A DNA stretch of 64,000 nt from positions 124,001 through 188,000 of the forward strand of contig NZ_LOCQ01000056.1 in NCBI RefSeq assembly GCF_001677885.1, given 5' to 3'. This DNA comes from Janthinobacterium psychrotolerans (lineage in GTDB: Bacteria; Pseudomonadota; Gammaproteobacteria; Burkholderiales; Burkholderiaceae_D). Both the position numbers and the translations under genes were made by a program. The notes under the pieces are model-generated. The model was not told the origin of the DNA, did not search any database, and saw nothing but the letters and a program-made list of their open reading frames with translations. Within the stretch, counting starts at the first letter, position 1. Every line of letters starts with the position of its first letter. Shown here in pieces: positions 45,462 to 54,926 of the stretch.

Positions 45462-46277
45462 TCAGGAGCCGCCTGCAAAGACGCCAGCTGCTACCGATGC
45501 GCAAGGCGCCATGCCGACGGCTTGCAAAATGGTGCTGCCTTCGGCCTGCTGCACAAAGGCGACGGCCTGCAAGCGGTCCTGGCGCCAGCTCGGCGGCACG
45601 CTTACTTCACGGCGCAGGCTGGCGCGGCCCTGGACCAGCGGCACCGGCCCTAGCCACAGGCGCACGGCCGCGTCATGGCGCAGGGTGGCGCCGCGGTTTT
45701 CGCCGCGCAGGACCTGCGAGACGATGCCGCTTTCGCTGACGGCCAGGTACAGCTTGCCACCGGTGTGGCCATCGACGGCCCCGGCCTGCGCGTCGAGCAG
45801 CAGCTTGCCGTCACGCCCCGGCTTGGCCGACAGGCGCAGATTGACGGTTGCCGGGGTCGCATTGATGCGAGCGATCGCCGCCGGCAGCTGCGCGTCCCAG
45901 CCGCGCACTTCCTTGCCGCCGACGAAAAACTGCGGCGTGTACGCCACGTGCTGGCGCTGATCACGCAGCAGTTCGGCCTGGCGCGCGTCGAACGGCGGCT
46001 GCGCCAGCGGATCGGTCCAGCCGATCCGGTCCCAGTACGTGACATGCAGGGCCAGCGGCACCACCAGGCCGGCAGCACCGGCTTCCTTGCGCAAGGCGTT
46101 CAGGCGCTGGTCGGCGGGCGGGCAGCTGGAACAGCCTTCGCTGCTGTACAGCTCCACCAGCGCCGCCGTGCGAGGGCCGCTGGCCACTTCGCAGCGCGGG
46201 CCGGCGGCCGCCTGCGCCGCCATGGCCGACAGCAGTATCGGTAAAAAAGTTGCTGCCAGGCGGTACTTGATATTCAT
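45462..46277 (-). CDS. DUF1223-family secreted thioredoxin-like protein
   Basis: A 271-residue protein with signal peptide (about residues 1-23) and a DUF1223 domain of thioredoxin-like fold: ALVELYSSEGCSSCPPADQR with a CxxC pair, HVTYWDRIGWTDPLA, and YTPQFFVGGKEVRGWD. Function unknown; probably a periplasmic redox protein. A GTAACC-N16-CGAA promoter-like element lies 46-71 bases upstream, and the gene is divergent from an ECF sigma factor, so it is probably a member of that sigma factor's regulon. Confidence 0.88.
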   Translation of the reverse strand: MNIKYRLAATFLPILLSAMAAQAAAGPRCEVASGPRTAALVELYSSEGCSSCPPADQRLNALRKEAGAAGLVVPLALHVTYWDRIGWTDPLAQPPFDARQAELLRDQRQHVAYTPQFFVGGKEVRGWDAQLPAAIARINATPATVNLRLSAKPGRDGKLLLDAQAGAVDGHTGGKLYLAVSESGIVSQVLRGENRGATLRHDAAVRLWLGPVPLVQGRASLRREVSVPPSWRQDRLQAVAFVQQAEGSTILQAVGMAPCASVAAGVFAGGS

Positions 46278-46322
46278 GATGCGTAACCGTTATAGTAAAA
46301 AAGAAGCGTGCTTGCCCCTCAA

Positions 46323-46348
46323 TTCGTCACGGCAACGAGATTGGTTAC
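46323..46348 (-). promoter_or_regulatory. ECF sigma (SigF/ECF16-like) promoter of the DUF1223 gene
   Basis: On the minus strand GTAACC (46343-46348) is followed by exactly 16 bases and CGAA (46323-46326). To my knowledge this equals the promoter consensus described for Caulobacter sigma-F, the ECF factor that works with the NrsF anti-sigma. It would start transcription about 35-40 bases before the ATG at 46277. A second GTAACC on the plus strand (46283-46288) faces the sigma gene but has only CGTG at 18 bases. Confidence 0.6.
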
Positions 46349-46403
46349 AGGCCCCGTCGATTTTTTTAACAATATTGTTCACCGCCTGTCACCGAAGGGC
46401 CTC

Positions 46404-46988
46404 ATGCAACGAATACCTGTCAGTGAGCAACTGCACGGCACCGAGCTGCGCCTGCATGGCCTGATGCTGCGCGGCCTCGACGGCGATGCGCAGGCCTACC
46501 GCAGTTTTCTGCAAGCGACCAGCGCTCATTTGCGCGCCTTTTTGCGCCGGCGACTGCAGCGCTGGCCCGATGAGGTGGAAGACCTGGTGCAGGAGTGTTT
46601 GCTGGCCATCCACAACCAGCGGCTGACGTACGATACGGGCGTGCCGCTGACGTCGTGGATCCATGCGATCGCCCGCTACAAGCTGATCGACTGGCTGCGC
46701 CGGCATGCGCGGCGCGATGCGCTGCACACGCCGTACGATGAAGATGACGATGCACAGGCGCTGTTTTCCAGCGCCGATGCCGAGGCAAAAGAGGCCAGCC
46801 GCGACCTGGCCACCTTGCTGGCCACCTTGCCGGCGCAGCAGCGCGACGCCATCGTGTACACCAAGCTGAACGGCTGGTCGGTGCGCGACACGGCCGGCGC
46901 CATGCGCATCTCGGAAGCCAGCGTCAAGGTGGCCGTGCATCGCGGCCTGAAGGCGCTGGCAGCCAATTTAAGGAGTACAACAACATGA
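46404..46988 (+). CDS. ECF-type RNA polymerase sigma factor (SigF-like)
   Basis: A 194-residue sigma-70-family factor: region 2 [60 protein letters not shown]; region 4 [20 protein letters not shown] and [20 protein letters not shown]. Start ATG 46404 has GAAGG at good spacing; the frame extends upstream without homology. The ATGA overlap with the NrsF-like gene downstream marks a sigma/anti-sigma pair of the ECF16/SigF type, linked in Caulobacter to heavy-metal stress. Confidence 0.9.
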   Translation: MQRIPVSEQLHGTELRLHGLMLRGLDGDAQAYRSFLQATSAHLRAFLRRRLQRWPDEVEDLVQECLLAIHNQRLTYDTGVPLTSWIHAIARYKLIDWLRRHARRDALHTPYDEDDDAQALFSSADAEAKEASRDLATLLATLPAQQRDAIVYTKLNGWSVRDTAGAMRISEASVKVAVHRGLKALAANLRSTTT

Positions 46989-47632
46989 AAACCGATGACT
47001 TGATCGCCATGCTGGCCAGCGGACCCGACGTGGCCGCCGCACCGCCGCCGGGCGCGCGCTGGCGCACCGCCGCCACCCTGGGCGCGGGCCTGCTGGCCAG
47101 CGTGGCGCTGATGGCGGCGTGGCTGGGGGTGCGCCCCAACCTGGCGCAACTGGCGCTGCGGCCGGATTTCTGGATCAAGCTGGCGTTTGTCGCCAGCGTC
47201 TGCCTGGCGGCCTGGCATGCCAGCCGGCGGCTGGGCATGCCAGGCGCCAATACCGGCAGCCTGCTGCGCTGGCTGGCCCTGCCCCTGTTGCTCATGTGGC
47301 TGCTGGGCGCGGCGGCCATCGCCACGGCGGCGCCGGAGCTGCGCGCCGAGCTGTTCTGGGGCACGACCTGGCGCAGCTGCCCGCTGCTGATCGCCCTGCT
47401 GTCGCTGCCGGTGCTGGCGGCCATGCTGCGCGCCATGCGCCAGCTGGCGCCCACGCGCTTGCGCCTGGCCGGCGCGGCTGCGGGATTTGCCGCCGGCGGC
47501 GCGGCCGCCCTCGTCTACTGCCTGCACTGCCCGGAAATGGCGGCCAGCTTTATCGGTTTCTGGTATGTGCTGGGCATGCTGGTGCCGGCCGCCATCGGCG
47601 CCTTGCTGGGTCCCAAAGTGCTGGCCTGGTAG
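46985..47632 (+). CDS. nrsF: NrsF (DUF1109)-family anti-sigma factor
   Basis: A 215-residue membrane protein: short cytoplasmic N-terminus ([18 protein letters not shown]) followed by six helices ([59 protein letters not shown]). The periplasmic loop cysteines TTWRSCPLL and YCLHCPEM correspond to the conserved cysteines NrsF needs to sense metals. It should sequester the ECF factor at the membrane. Four-base overlap with the sigma gene. Confidence 0.88.
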   Translation: MKTDDLIAMLASGPDVAAAPPPGARWRTAATLGAGLLASVALMAAWLGVRPNLAQLALRPDFWIKLAFVASVCLAAWHASRRLGMPGANTGSLLRWLALPLLLMWLLGAAAIATAAPELRAELFWGTTWRSCPLLIALLSLPVLAAMLRAMRQLAPTRLRLAGAAAGFAAGGAAALVYCLHCPEMAASFIGFWYVLGMLVPAAIGALLGPKVLAW

Positions 47633-47997
47633 CCACGCGGCGCGGCAGGCGAGCCCAGCCTATCGACTCCATAGCGACAGACTCACGCATTCCCACCGGC
47701 CGCGCCACGCCATCCCCGGCGCGACGCCACCTCCTGCCCGGTACGCGCTCGCCGCTGCCGTCAATCATGGCCAGCTTGCCATTATTTCTTGTCCTTCAAA
47801 TATTTATTTTTGTTGCGCTGAAAGAAACGCGTAGATTGGATGGGGCCTGCCAGCCCCGCAAACCGATCGATGCCGATTCTTCCCGAAAAAAATGGCAAGA
47901 ATTTGAATCCGGTCACGTTTGCCATCCGTACAAGTTGGGCAGCTCCGTAATTCATTGAAGTATTGCCTTTGCGAACAACAATTCAGGGAGAATCGAC
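47633..47997. other. Intergenic region, 365 bases
   Basis: No convincing gene on either strand. The last 100 bases are AT-richer and presumably carry the DUF4331 promoter; AGGGAGAA lies before the ATG at 47998. No GTAACC/CGAA element was found here, so direct control by the neighbouring ECF factor is not supported. Confidence 0.5.
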
Positions 47998-49497
47998 ATG
48001 TCATTATTGCAATCGAAAACCGCACTGGGCGCCGCCATCCTCTGCAATCTGCTGGCCATGGCGCTTGCGCCATCGGCCTTCGCTTCCAGCCACCGCGAAG
48101 CACCGTTCATCACGCAAAACCCCAAGGTCGACGCCACCGACTTCTACATGTTCCGCAGTTATGAAGCGGGCCGCGGCGCCTACACCACGCTGGTGGCCGA
48201 CTACGTGCCGCTGCAGGATGCCTACGGCGGCCCGAACTACTTCACCATGGACCCGCAAGCCCTGTACGAAATTCATATCGATAACAATGGCGACGGCAAG
48301 GAAGACCTTACCTTCCAGTTCCGCTTCACCAACACCATCAAGGACGCCCAGTTCACCGTGGGCGGCAAGAAAGTCTCGATACCGCTGGCGATCAACGGCG
48401 GCGCCATCGACACCGTCAACCCGGCCGGCCTGAACGTGCGCGAAACCTACAGCGTCACGGTAGTGCGCGGCGACCGGCGCAGCGGCACGCGTTCGGCCGT
48501 GACCAATGCCACCGGCGGCGGCACCAGCTTCGACAAACCGGTCGACAATATCGGCAACAAATCGATCCCGAACTATGCGGCCTATGCGGCCCAGCACGTG
48601 TACGCCGTCAATATCCCCGGCTGCGCCACGCCGGCGCGCATGTTTGTCGGCCAGCGCAAGGACCCGTTCGTGGTCAACCTGGGCGAAACGTTTGACTTGA
48701 TCAATATCAAGGCGCCCGCCACCGAGTTCGCGGCCAATGCCGAATCGGCCACCAAGGACGACCTGGCCAAGAAAAACGTCACCGCCATCGAAATGGAAGT
48801 GCCGACTTCGTGCCTGACGGCAGGCGCCGACCCTGTCATCGGCGGCTGGACCACGGCCAGCCTGCGCCAGGGCCGCTTGCTCAACCCGGCACCCGGCACC
48901 ACCACCACGGCCTCGAAAGAAGGCGGCGCCTGGGTCCAGGTATCGCGCCTGGGCATGCCTTTGGTCAATGAACTGGTGATCGGCCTGAAAGACAAGGACC
49001 GTTTCAACGCCAGCAAACCGTCGGGCGACGCGCAGTTTGCCGACTATGTGACCAATCCGACCGCACCGGCCCTGGTCGAAGTACTGTTCGGTTCGGCCGG
49101 CGCCAAGGCGCCGACCAACTTCCCGCGCAATGACCTGGTGGCCACCTTTCTTACCGGCATCAAGGGCGTCAACCAGCCGACCACCGTGACCGCCTCGGAA
49201 ATGCTGCGTTTGAATACCTCGATCGCGGCCACCGCCGTCGGCGCGCAAAACCGCCTGGGCGTCATCGGTGGCGACAATGCCGGCTTCCCTAACGGCCGCC
49301 GTCCTGGCGACGACGTGGTCGATGTGGTGCTGCGGGTGGCGATGGGCAAGCTGTGCACCTTGAATATCGGCTGCGCACCGGCCGATGCGCCGGCTGGTGG
49401 ACTGCACTTCACGGACGGCGCCTACCTTGACGAAAAAGTGTTCACGCCAGGTTTCCCTTACCTGGCAACCCCGATCGCCGGCTCGCCACAGATGTAA
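47998..49497 (+). CDS. DUF4331-family secreted protein
   Basis: A 499-residue protein with signal peptide (AAILCNLLAMALAPSAFA) followed at once by the DUF4331 hallmark SSHREAPFI and VDATDFYMFRSYE. A calcium-site-like DNNGDGKEDLTFQF follows, then RLGMPLVNELVIGL and the late GRRPGDDVVDVVLRVA. Function of the family unknown; extracytoplasmic. First of four genes (lipoprotein, TPR, HupE-like) on the same strand with short gaps. Confidence 0.9.
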   Translation: MSLLQSKTALGAAILCNLLAMALAPSAFASSHREAPFITQNPKVDATDFYMFRSYEAGRGAYTTLVADYVPLQDAYGGPNYFTMDPQALYEIHIDNNGDGKEDLTFQFRFTNTIKDAQFTVGGKKVSIPLAINGGAIDTVNPAGLNVRETYSVTVVRGDRRSGTRSAVTNATGGGTSFDKPVDNIGNKSIPNYAAYAAQHVYAVNIPGCATPARMFVGQRKDPFVVNLGETFDLINIKAPATEFAANAESATKDDLAKKNVTAIEMEVPTSCLTAGADPVIGGWTTASLRQGRLLNPAPGTTTTASKEGGAWVQVSRLGMPLVNELVIGLKDKDRFNASKPSGDAQFADYVTNPTAPALVEVLFGSAGAKAPTNFPRNDLVATFLTGIKGVNQPTTVTASEMLRLNTSIAATAVGAQNRLGVIGGDNAGFPNGRRPGDDVVDVVLRVAMGKLCTLNIGCAPADAPAGGLHFTDGAYLDEKVFTPGFPYLATPIAGSPQM

Positions 49498-49522
49498 CCC
49501 CAGCCCAACACAGGAGTCCGAC

Positions 49523-49771
49523 ATGAAACAGTTCCATGTAATTGCCGCCCTGGCCGCCACCGCCCTGCTGGCCGGTTGCGGTAGCGGCCACAGCAGCCAC
49601 CATGACGACAGCGGCAGCGGCGGCGTCAATCCGCCACCAGTGGCCCTGCTCGACACGTTTTTCGTGGCTGTGAGCAATACCATCCTGACCACCAGCGAAG
49701 ACAAGGACGCGGTGAGCATCGACGCCATCGTTGCCACCTCGCCGGAAGACAAGGAACCGGTACCGTTGTAA
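49523..49771 (+). CDS. Small lipoprotein
   Basis: An 82-residue protein with a lipoprotein signal (VIAALAATALLAGC, lipobox LLAGC), a His/Ser/Gly-rich linker (GSGHSSHHDDSGSGG) and a short acidic C-terminus. ATG 49523 follows CAGGAG. Conserved-looking only in its position after the DUF4331 gene; function unknown. Confidence 0.72.
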   Translation: MKQFHVIAALAATALLAGCGSGHSSHHDDSGSGGVNPPPVALLDTFFVAVSNTILTTSEDKDAVSIDAIVATSPEDKEPVPL

Positions 49772-49845
49772 GCAGCACCAGCGGGCCGCCCGGGCATTGC
49801 CCTGGCGGCCTGTATCACCCGACCGCAGGCCCGGAGCCCTCTCTG

Positions 49846-51012
49846 ATGAGAAAATTGTTCTTGCTGTTTTTTACCCTGCCCTGCCTGGCGCACGCCGCGC
49901 CGTATCTCCCCAAGGACGGTAATGCCGTCATCGAACAACTGCCGCGCCGTGCCGACGCCGCCCAGGGCGAACTGCGCAGCCTGCGCGCGCAACTGAGCCA
50001 GAAGCCGCAGGACCTGGCGCTGGCCACCAGCCTGGCGCAGCGCTATATCGGCCTGTCGCGCAGCGAGACCGATCCGCGCTATCTCGGCTACGCCCAGGCG
50101 GCGCTGGCGCCCTGGTGGCGCCAAGCCGCGCCACCGGTGCCGGTACGCCTGCTGCGCGCCACCATCCTGCAAAGCACCCATCATTTCGGCGACGCCCTGC
50201 AGGATCTCGATGCGGTCATCGCGCAGGACTCCGCCAACGCCCAGGCCTGGCTGACGCGCGCCACCGTGCTGACGGTGCAGGGCGATTACGACAAGGCCAC
50301 CGCCAGCTGCGCCCGCCTGTCCGGCCTCACGACGCAACTGGTGACCGTCACCTGCCTCGCCAATGTGGCCGGCGTGACGGGCCGCGCCGCGAAAAGCGAA
50401 CAATTATTAAATCTCACCCTCGAGCGCAGCAGCGGCACCGCGCCCGAACTGGAACACTGGGCCTTGAGCCTGCTGGCCGAAATGGCCGCGCGCCGTGGCG
50501 AGAGCAAATTGGCCGAGACGCGCTTCAGGCAAGCCCTGGCGCAGCAGCCGCGCGACAGCTACCTGCTGGGCGCCTACAGTGACTTTTTGCTGGATCAACA
50601 GCGCGCGCCCGAAGTCATCACTTTGTTGAAAGACCAGCAGCGCATCGACGCCCTGCTGCTGCGCCAGGCGCTGGCCATGCAGGCGGTGTCCGGCCAGGAG
50701 GCGCCATTAAAGGCCGCCACTGCCGAACTGGCGGCCCGCTTCAACGCCGCCATGCAGCGCGGCGACACCGTGCACCAACGCGAACAGGCGCGCTTTGCCC
50801 TGTACTTGCAGCGCGACATTCCCGGCGCCCTGCTGCTGGCGCAAAAGAACTGGGTGATCCAGAAGGAAGCGGCCGACATGCGCATCGTGCTCGAAGCGGC
50901 CGTCGCCGCGCGCGACAGGGGCGCGGCGCAGCCCGTGCTGGCGTGGATCAAGACCAATCACGTGGAAGACGTGGCGCTGCAGGCGCTGGTGACGAAAGCG
51001 GGTGCCCTGTGA
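49846..51012 (+). CDS. Secreted TPR-repeat protein
   Basis: A 388-residue protein with signal peptide (LFLLFFTLPCLAHA) and several tetratricopeptide-like helical pairs: DLALATSLAQRYIGLSR, FGDALQDLDAVIAQDSANAQ, AWLTRATVLTVQGDYDKATA, AETRFRQALAQQPRDSYLLG. Probably a periplasmic scaffold for the DUF4331 or HupE-like partner. Its TGA overlaps the GTG of the next gene by four bases. Confidence 0.85.
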   Translation: MRKLFLLFFTLPCLAHAAPYLPKDGNAVIEQLPRRADAAQGELRSLRAQLSQKPQDLALATSLAQRYIGLSRSETDPRYLGYAQAALAPWWRQAAPPVPVRLLRATILQSTHHFGDALQDLDAVIAQDSANAQAWLTRATVLTVQGDYDKATASCARLSGLTTQLVTVTCLANVAGVTGRAAKSEQLLNLTLERSSGTAPELEHWALSLLAEMAARRGESKLAETRFRQALAQQPRDSYLLGAYSDFLLDQQRAPEVITLLKDQQRIDALLLRQALAMQAVSGQEAPLKAATAELAARFNAAMQRGDTVHQREQARFALYLQRDIPGALLLAQKNWVIQKEAADMRIVLEAAVAARDRGAAQPVLAWIKTNHVEDVALQALVTKAGAL

Positions 51013-52136
51013 ACGTCCGCCTGCTTGCCTTTTTGTTTTTGCTGTGCGCCTGGTGCGCACCGGCGCAAGCGCACAAGCCCAGCGACAGCTACCTGGCCAT
51101 CAGCGTGCAGGACCAGCAGATCACCGGCCAATGGGATATCGCCCTGCGCGACCTCGATTTCGCCATCGGTCTCGATGGCAATGGCGACGGCACGCTGACC
51201 TGGGACGAGATCCGTGCGCGCCACCAGGCAATTTCCGCCTACGCGCTGCAGCGCCTGCAGGTCGCCACCACCGCAGGAGCCTGCACCCTGCAGCCCGGAG
51301 AGCAGCTGATCGACAACCATACCGATGGCGCCTACAGCGTGCTGCGCTTTACGGCCGCCTGCCCCGGCAGCGCCGCGCCCGCCAGCCTCGATATCGGCTA
51401 CACCCTGTTCGCCGACCTCGACCCGCAGCACAAGGGCCTGTTGAAACTGACCCACGATGGCGAGACGCAAACGGCGATTTTTGACCCGGACAGCCCGCGC
51501 CAGACCTTGTCGCTGGCCGCGCCGGACCGGCTGGCGCAGTTCGGCGCGTATGTCAAACACGGCATCTGGCATATCTGGATCGGCACCGACCATATATTGT
51601 TCCTGCTGTCGCTGTTGCTGCCGGCGGTGCTGTTGCCGGGCCTGCGCGAGCAGCAGGCCGGCCTGCGCGCCGCGTTTTTCGACGTGCTCAAGGTCGTCAC
51701 GGCATTTACGCTGGCCCACTCGATCACCCTCACCCTGGCCAGCCTGTCGCTGATCTCCCTGCCCTCGCGCTGGGTCGAGTCGGCAATCGCCGCCTCGGTG
51801 GTGCTCGCTGCGCTGAACAATCTGTTTCCGCTGTTTCGCGGCAGGCGGCCGGTGGCGGCGTTTGTGTTTGGCCTGATCCACGGTTTCGGCTTTGCCAGCG
51901 TGCTGCGCGACTTGGGCCTGCCGCAGTCGTCGCTGGTAAGCAGCCTGTTCGGCTTCAACGTGGGGGTCGAGATCGGCCAGCTGGCGATTGTCGCCGTGTT
52001 CCTGCCGCTGGCCTGGTGGCTGCGCAGAACCTGGTTTTACCGCCAGCTATTCACCTGGGGTTCGCTGGCGATTGCGCTGGTGGCGGCCATCTGGCTGGCG
52101 GAAAGGGTGCTGGACATCAAGCTGATCAGCGCTTGA
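51009..52136 (+). CDS. HupE/UreJ-family membrane protein with EF-hand-like loop
   Basis: A 375-residue protein: signal peptide (LLAFLFLLCAWCAPAQA), a periplasmic beta domain with an EF-hand-like calcium loop DGNGDGTLTWDE, then a HupE/UreJ_2 membrane domain of about six helices (GIWHIWIGTDHILFLLSLLL, FTLAHSITLTLASLSL, GLIHGFGFASVLRDLGL, FNVGVEIGQLAIVAVFLPLA). The conserved membrane His residues suggest metal handling (nickel/cobalt permease relatives). GTG 51009 start, overlapping the TPR gene (GTGA). Confidence 0.88.
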   Translation: MNVRLLAFLFLLCAWCAPAQAHKPSDSYLAISVQDQQITGQWDIALRDLDFAIGLDGNGDGTLTWDEIRARHQAISAYALQRLQVATTAGACTLQPGEQLIDNHTDGAYSVLRFTAACPGSAAPASLDIGYTLFADLDPQHKGLLKLTHDGETQTAIFDPDSPRQTLSLAAPDRLAQFGAYVKHGIWHIWIGTDHILFLLSLLLPAVLLPGLREQQAGLRAAFFDVLKVVTAFTLAHSITLTLASLSLISLPSRWVESAIAASVVLAALNNLFPLFRGRRPVAAFVFGLIHGFGFASVLRDLGLPQSSLVSSLFGFNVGVEIGQLAIVAVFLPLAWWLRRTWFYRQLFTWGSLAIALVAAIWLAERVLDIKLISA

Positions 52137-52162
52137 GCGTCACGCCAGGCAAAGGCGTCGTG

Positions 52163-52708
52163 TCAGCTAAACGTGATGAACGCTGCCGGCACCGCATCGG
52201 TCAGCCACACCCCATTGGCCGACACATAAAACACATGGCCCTGCCCCAGCATGGCGGCCGTGTCGATGCTCAGCACCACCGGCTTGCCATGGCGGCTGCC
52301 GACATTGACGGCGGTGTCTTCGGTGGCCGACAGGTGTACATGGTTGCGCGAGCCCGGGCGCAGGCCCTGCTCGCGGATGGCGTCGACAAAGCGGCTGGCC
52401 GTGCCGTGGTACAGCACGGCCGGCGGCATGGCCGGTGGCAGGCCGATATCGACGGCGGCCAGCGAATGGCCCTGGTTGGCGCGGATGCGCAAGCCGTCCA
52501 TGCTGAACGCATAGCGCGTCTTGCTGTCGTTGGCCACCACTGCATCGAGTTGTGTACGCGTGATGGCCTTGCCGTGGCTGGCCGCCTGCGCCAGCAACTG
52601 GTCCACCTCGGCCCAGCCGTTGGCGTCCAGGCTCAGGCCGATGGTCTCGGGCGCATGGCGCAATACAAGAGAGAGAAATTTGCTGGTTTTAACTAAAGGA
52701 TCGGTCAT
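52163..52708 (-). CDS. kptA: RNA 2'-phosphotransferase (Tpt1/KptA)
   Basis: A 181-residue enzyme that transfers an internal RNA 2'-phosphate to NAD+. Landmarks: [20 protein letters not shown] at the N-terminus with the substrate Arg-His, [37 protein letters not shown] and [14 protein letters not shown]. All four catalytic Arg/His/Arg/Arg positions seem present. In bacteria its natural substrate is unknown. Convergent with the HupE-like gene. Confidence 0.93.
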   Translation of the reverse strand: MTDPLVKTSKFLSLVLRHAPETIGLSLDANGWAEVDQLLAQAASHGKAITRTQLDAVVANDSKTRYAFSMDGLRIRANQGHSLAAVDIGLPPAMPPAVLYHGTASRFVDAIREQGLRPGSRNHVHLSATEDTAVNVGSRHGKPVVLSIDTAAMLGQGHVFYVSANGVWLTDAVPAAFITFS

Positions 52709-52734
52709 TGCCGCAGTCTAGCAGAGCCGCTGTG

Positions 52735-54804
52735 CTAGAAGGCGTACGCCAGGGTCAAGCGCACCGACCTTGGCTCGACCGGATGGAAATGCCGGTCCTC
52801 CACCCCTTCCGCAGCTTCCCCTGGCAGGCGCGACGTATAGTAATAGTCGATATCGCTGGCACGCTTGTCGAACAGGTTGAACACGTCGAGCGAGACACGG
52901 CTCTGGCGGTTGAGCTGGTAGCCCAGGCGTGCATAGGCCAGGGTGGTCGAAGCGGAGCGCACGGAATTGTCTTCCACCAGCGGGCGCGGGCCGAAGTAGC
53001 GCAGATGGAAGGCGGCCGACCACGGCCCCTGGTCGGTCAGGGTGACGCCGAACGAGGCCACCTTGTCGATCGAGCCGGGAATGAAATTGCCGGCCGGATC
53101 GCTTTGCGTGTAGCGCGAGCGCGAGGCGGCCAGGTCCAGGTCGAACAGCAGCCAGGGCGCGGCGATATAGTGGTTGTTCCATTCGATGCCATGGCGCCGG
53201 CTGGCGCGGCTCGGCTCGGTTTCGCCGGCGTCGCCGACAAACAGCAGCTCGGAAGCGATATCGAGGCGCCACAGCGCCAGCGAGCTTTGCAGGCCCGGCA
53301 GCCATTCCGTGCGCGCGCCCAGCTCCATGCCTTTCGTCGGCACCAGCGGCGTGACGGGCGAGGAAGCGCTGCCATCGGGCAAGCGCGTCTGCGTGGTGCC
53401 GCGCGCGTCGTTGCTGTGAAAACCCTTGCCATAATTCGCAAAGAACTCGGTCTTGCTCCACGGCCCGACAATCAAGGACAGCTTGGGCGAGGTAATGCCG
53501 TCATTCGCCTTGCCGCTATTGCCTGCGATGCTGCTGGCGACATTGAAACGGTAGGCATCGTAGCGCACGCCGGCCACCGAACGCAGCCACGGCAACCACT
53601 GCGTGCTGTTTTCCGCAGTCAGGCCCACGCTGCCTTCGCGCACGCGGTCTTCGCGCACCGTGCTGTGCCGAACTCTTTCCTCGGTGCCATACAGGCCGAC
53701 CGGCGACAGCTTGTCGTAGCGGCCCTGCACGCCGAGCTTGTTGCGCATGGCAAAACCGGCCTGCTCGGTCTGCCAGCTGACACTGGTGTTGACACCGGCC
53801 ACGGTGCGCCGTTCGCTTTGCTGGAACTGGTCGCCAAGTCCCGGATTGGCCAGGAAATAGGTGAAGTTGCTGTACAGATCCAGCTGCGAGCGGATCACAT
53901 AGGCGTCAAATTCGAACAATCGGTTGTCGCTGCGCTTGCGCATGGCGTAAGCCAGGCTGTAGCGGCTGGTATCGCCACCGTCGCTGGGATCGAGCGCGCC
54001 ATAGCGGCCTGCCTCGCCCGACTCTACCGCGCGCAAGGGTATCTGGTCGGTGGAATTCCAGCTGTTCTTGTACGCCATGCCAGTCAGGCTAAAACCGTCA
54101 TCCTGCGTGCCCTGGCTGTAGCGCAGCACGCCGCTGTATTTGCGCACGCGCTCGGGGCTGTCCCAGGGGCCGTCGTTGCGGTTCAGTTCCAGGCCATACA
54201 GCAAGGTGCCCCGCATGGCGGCAAACGCGTCGGCCAGCACGCCGCGCGTGTAGCCATGCTGGCCCACGGACAGGCTGGCCGTGCCTTGTGGCAATTTGTC
54301 CATCAACCGGATGCGCGCCGCGCCGGCCGAGGCGAAGTCGCCCTCGCCCGCATAATACGGCCCCTTCTTGTAGTCGATGCGCTGTACCAGTTCGGGAATC
54401 AGGAAATTGAGGTCGGAATAGCCATGGCCGTGGGCATGCGTGCGCATATTGACGGGCATGCCGTCGACAAAGGTGGCGAAATCGGTGCCATGGTCCAGGT
54501 TAAAACCACGCAGGAAGTACTGGTTGGCCTTGCCGTCGCCGCTATGTTGCGTGACGATCATGCCAGGCACGAATTCGAGCAGTTCGCCCGTGCGCAAAGC
54601 CGGCCGGTTAACTATCAGGTCGGTAGTAATCACGCCCTGGCTGGCCGCATCCGAGGTGCCAACGGCGTTGTCATAGTGGCCCGCCACGCGCACAGTGCGC
54701 GCTTCGTCGGCCGGCGCACCATCGGACTGGGCCACCGCCTGGCCTGCCATGCACAGCAGCGCCAGCTGGCAAGCTGCCCCCAGTTTGCTTTTTCTCAAAT
54801 GCAT
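52735..54804 (-). CDS. TonB-dependent receptor of unknown substrate
   Basis: A 689-residue outer-membrane receptor: signal peptide (AACQLALLCMAGQAVAQ), plug with ELLEFVPGMIVTQHSGDGKA and NQYFLRGFNLDHGTDFATFV, the His-rich MRTHAHGHGYSDLNFLIPEL, then a barrel ending SVRLTLAYAF. The family with the HAHGHGYSDLNF motif is widespread; its ligand is not known to me, though the His cluster is compatible with a metal complex. ATG 54804 chosen at the signal peptide. No convincing Fur site was seen upstream. Confidence 0.88.
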   Translation of the reverse strand: MHLRKSKLGAACQLALLCMAGQAVAQSDGAPADEARTVRVAGHYDNAVGTSDAASQGVITTDLIVNRPALRTGELLEFVPGMIVTQHSGDGKANQYFLRGFNLDHGTDFATFVDGMPVNMRTHAHGHGYSDLNFLIPELVQRIDYKKGPYYAGEGDFASAGAARIRLMDKLPQGTASLSVGQHGYTRGVLADAFAAMRGTLLYGLELNRNDGPWDSPERVRKYSGVLRYSQGTQDDGFSLTGMAYKNSWNSTDQIPLRAVESGEAGRYGALDPSDGGDTSRYSLAYAMRKRSDNRLFEFDAYVIRSQLDLYSNFTYFLANPGLGDQFQQSERRTVAGVNTSVSWQTEQAGFAMRNKLGVQGRYDKLSPVGLYGTEERVRHSTVREDRVREGSVGLTAENSTQWLPWLRSVAGVRYDAYRFNVASSIAGNSGKANDGITSPKLSLIVGPWSKTEFFANYGKGFHSNDARGTTQTRLPDGSASSPVTPLVPTKGMELGARTEWLPGLQSSLALWRLDIASELLFVGDAGETEPSRASRRHGIEWNNHYIAAPWLLFDLDLAASRSRYTQSDPAGNFIPGSIDKVASFGVTLTDQGPWSAAFHLRYFGPRPLVEDNSVRSASTTLAYARLGYQLNRQSRVSLDVFNLFDKRASDIDYYYTSRLPGEAAEGVEDRHFHPVEPRSVRLTLAYAF

Positions 54805-54926
54805 CTCGTCTCCAGTTTTTATGATGTCAGAGCGGGCTTGCGAATGTGTCTCATGCAATATCAATATACGCAGCAACTTGCGTGCTGGATTCAAAATTTT
54901 GCTTTTCTGACCAGTAGGGAATGACC

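Noticed and set aside
48004..50403. A 799-codon open frame antisense to the DUF4331 cluster
   Set aside because: Covers three genes with signal peptides and known families on the opposite strand; composition is that of a shadow frame.
54805..54920. Fur box upstream of the second TonB receptor
   Set aside because: The AT-rich stretch around 54850-54870 matches the Fur consensus too poorly to call.
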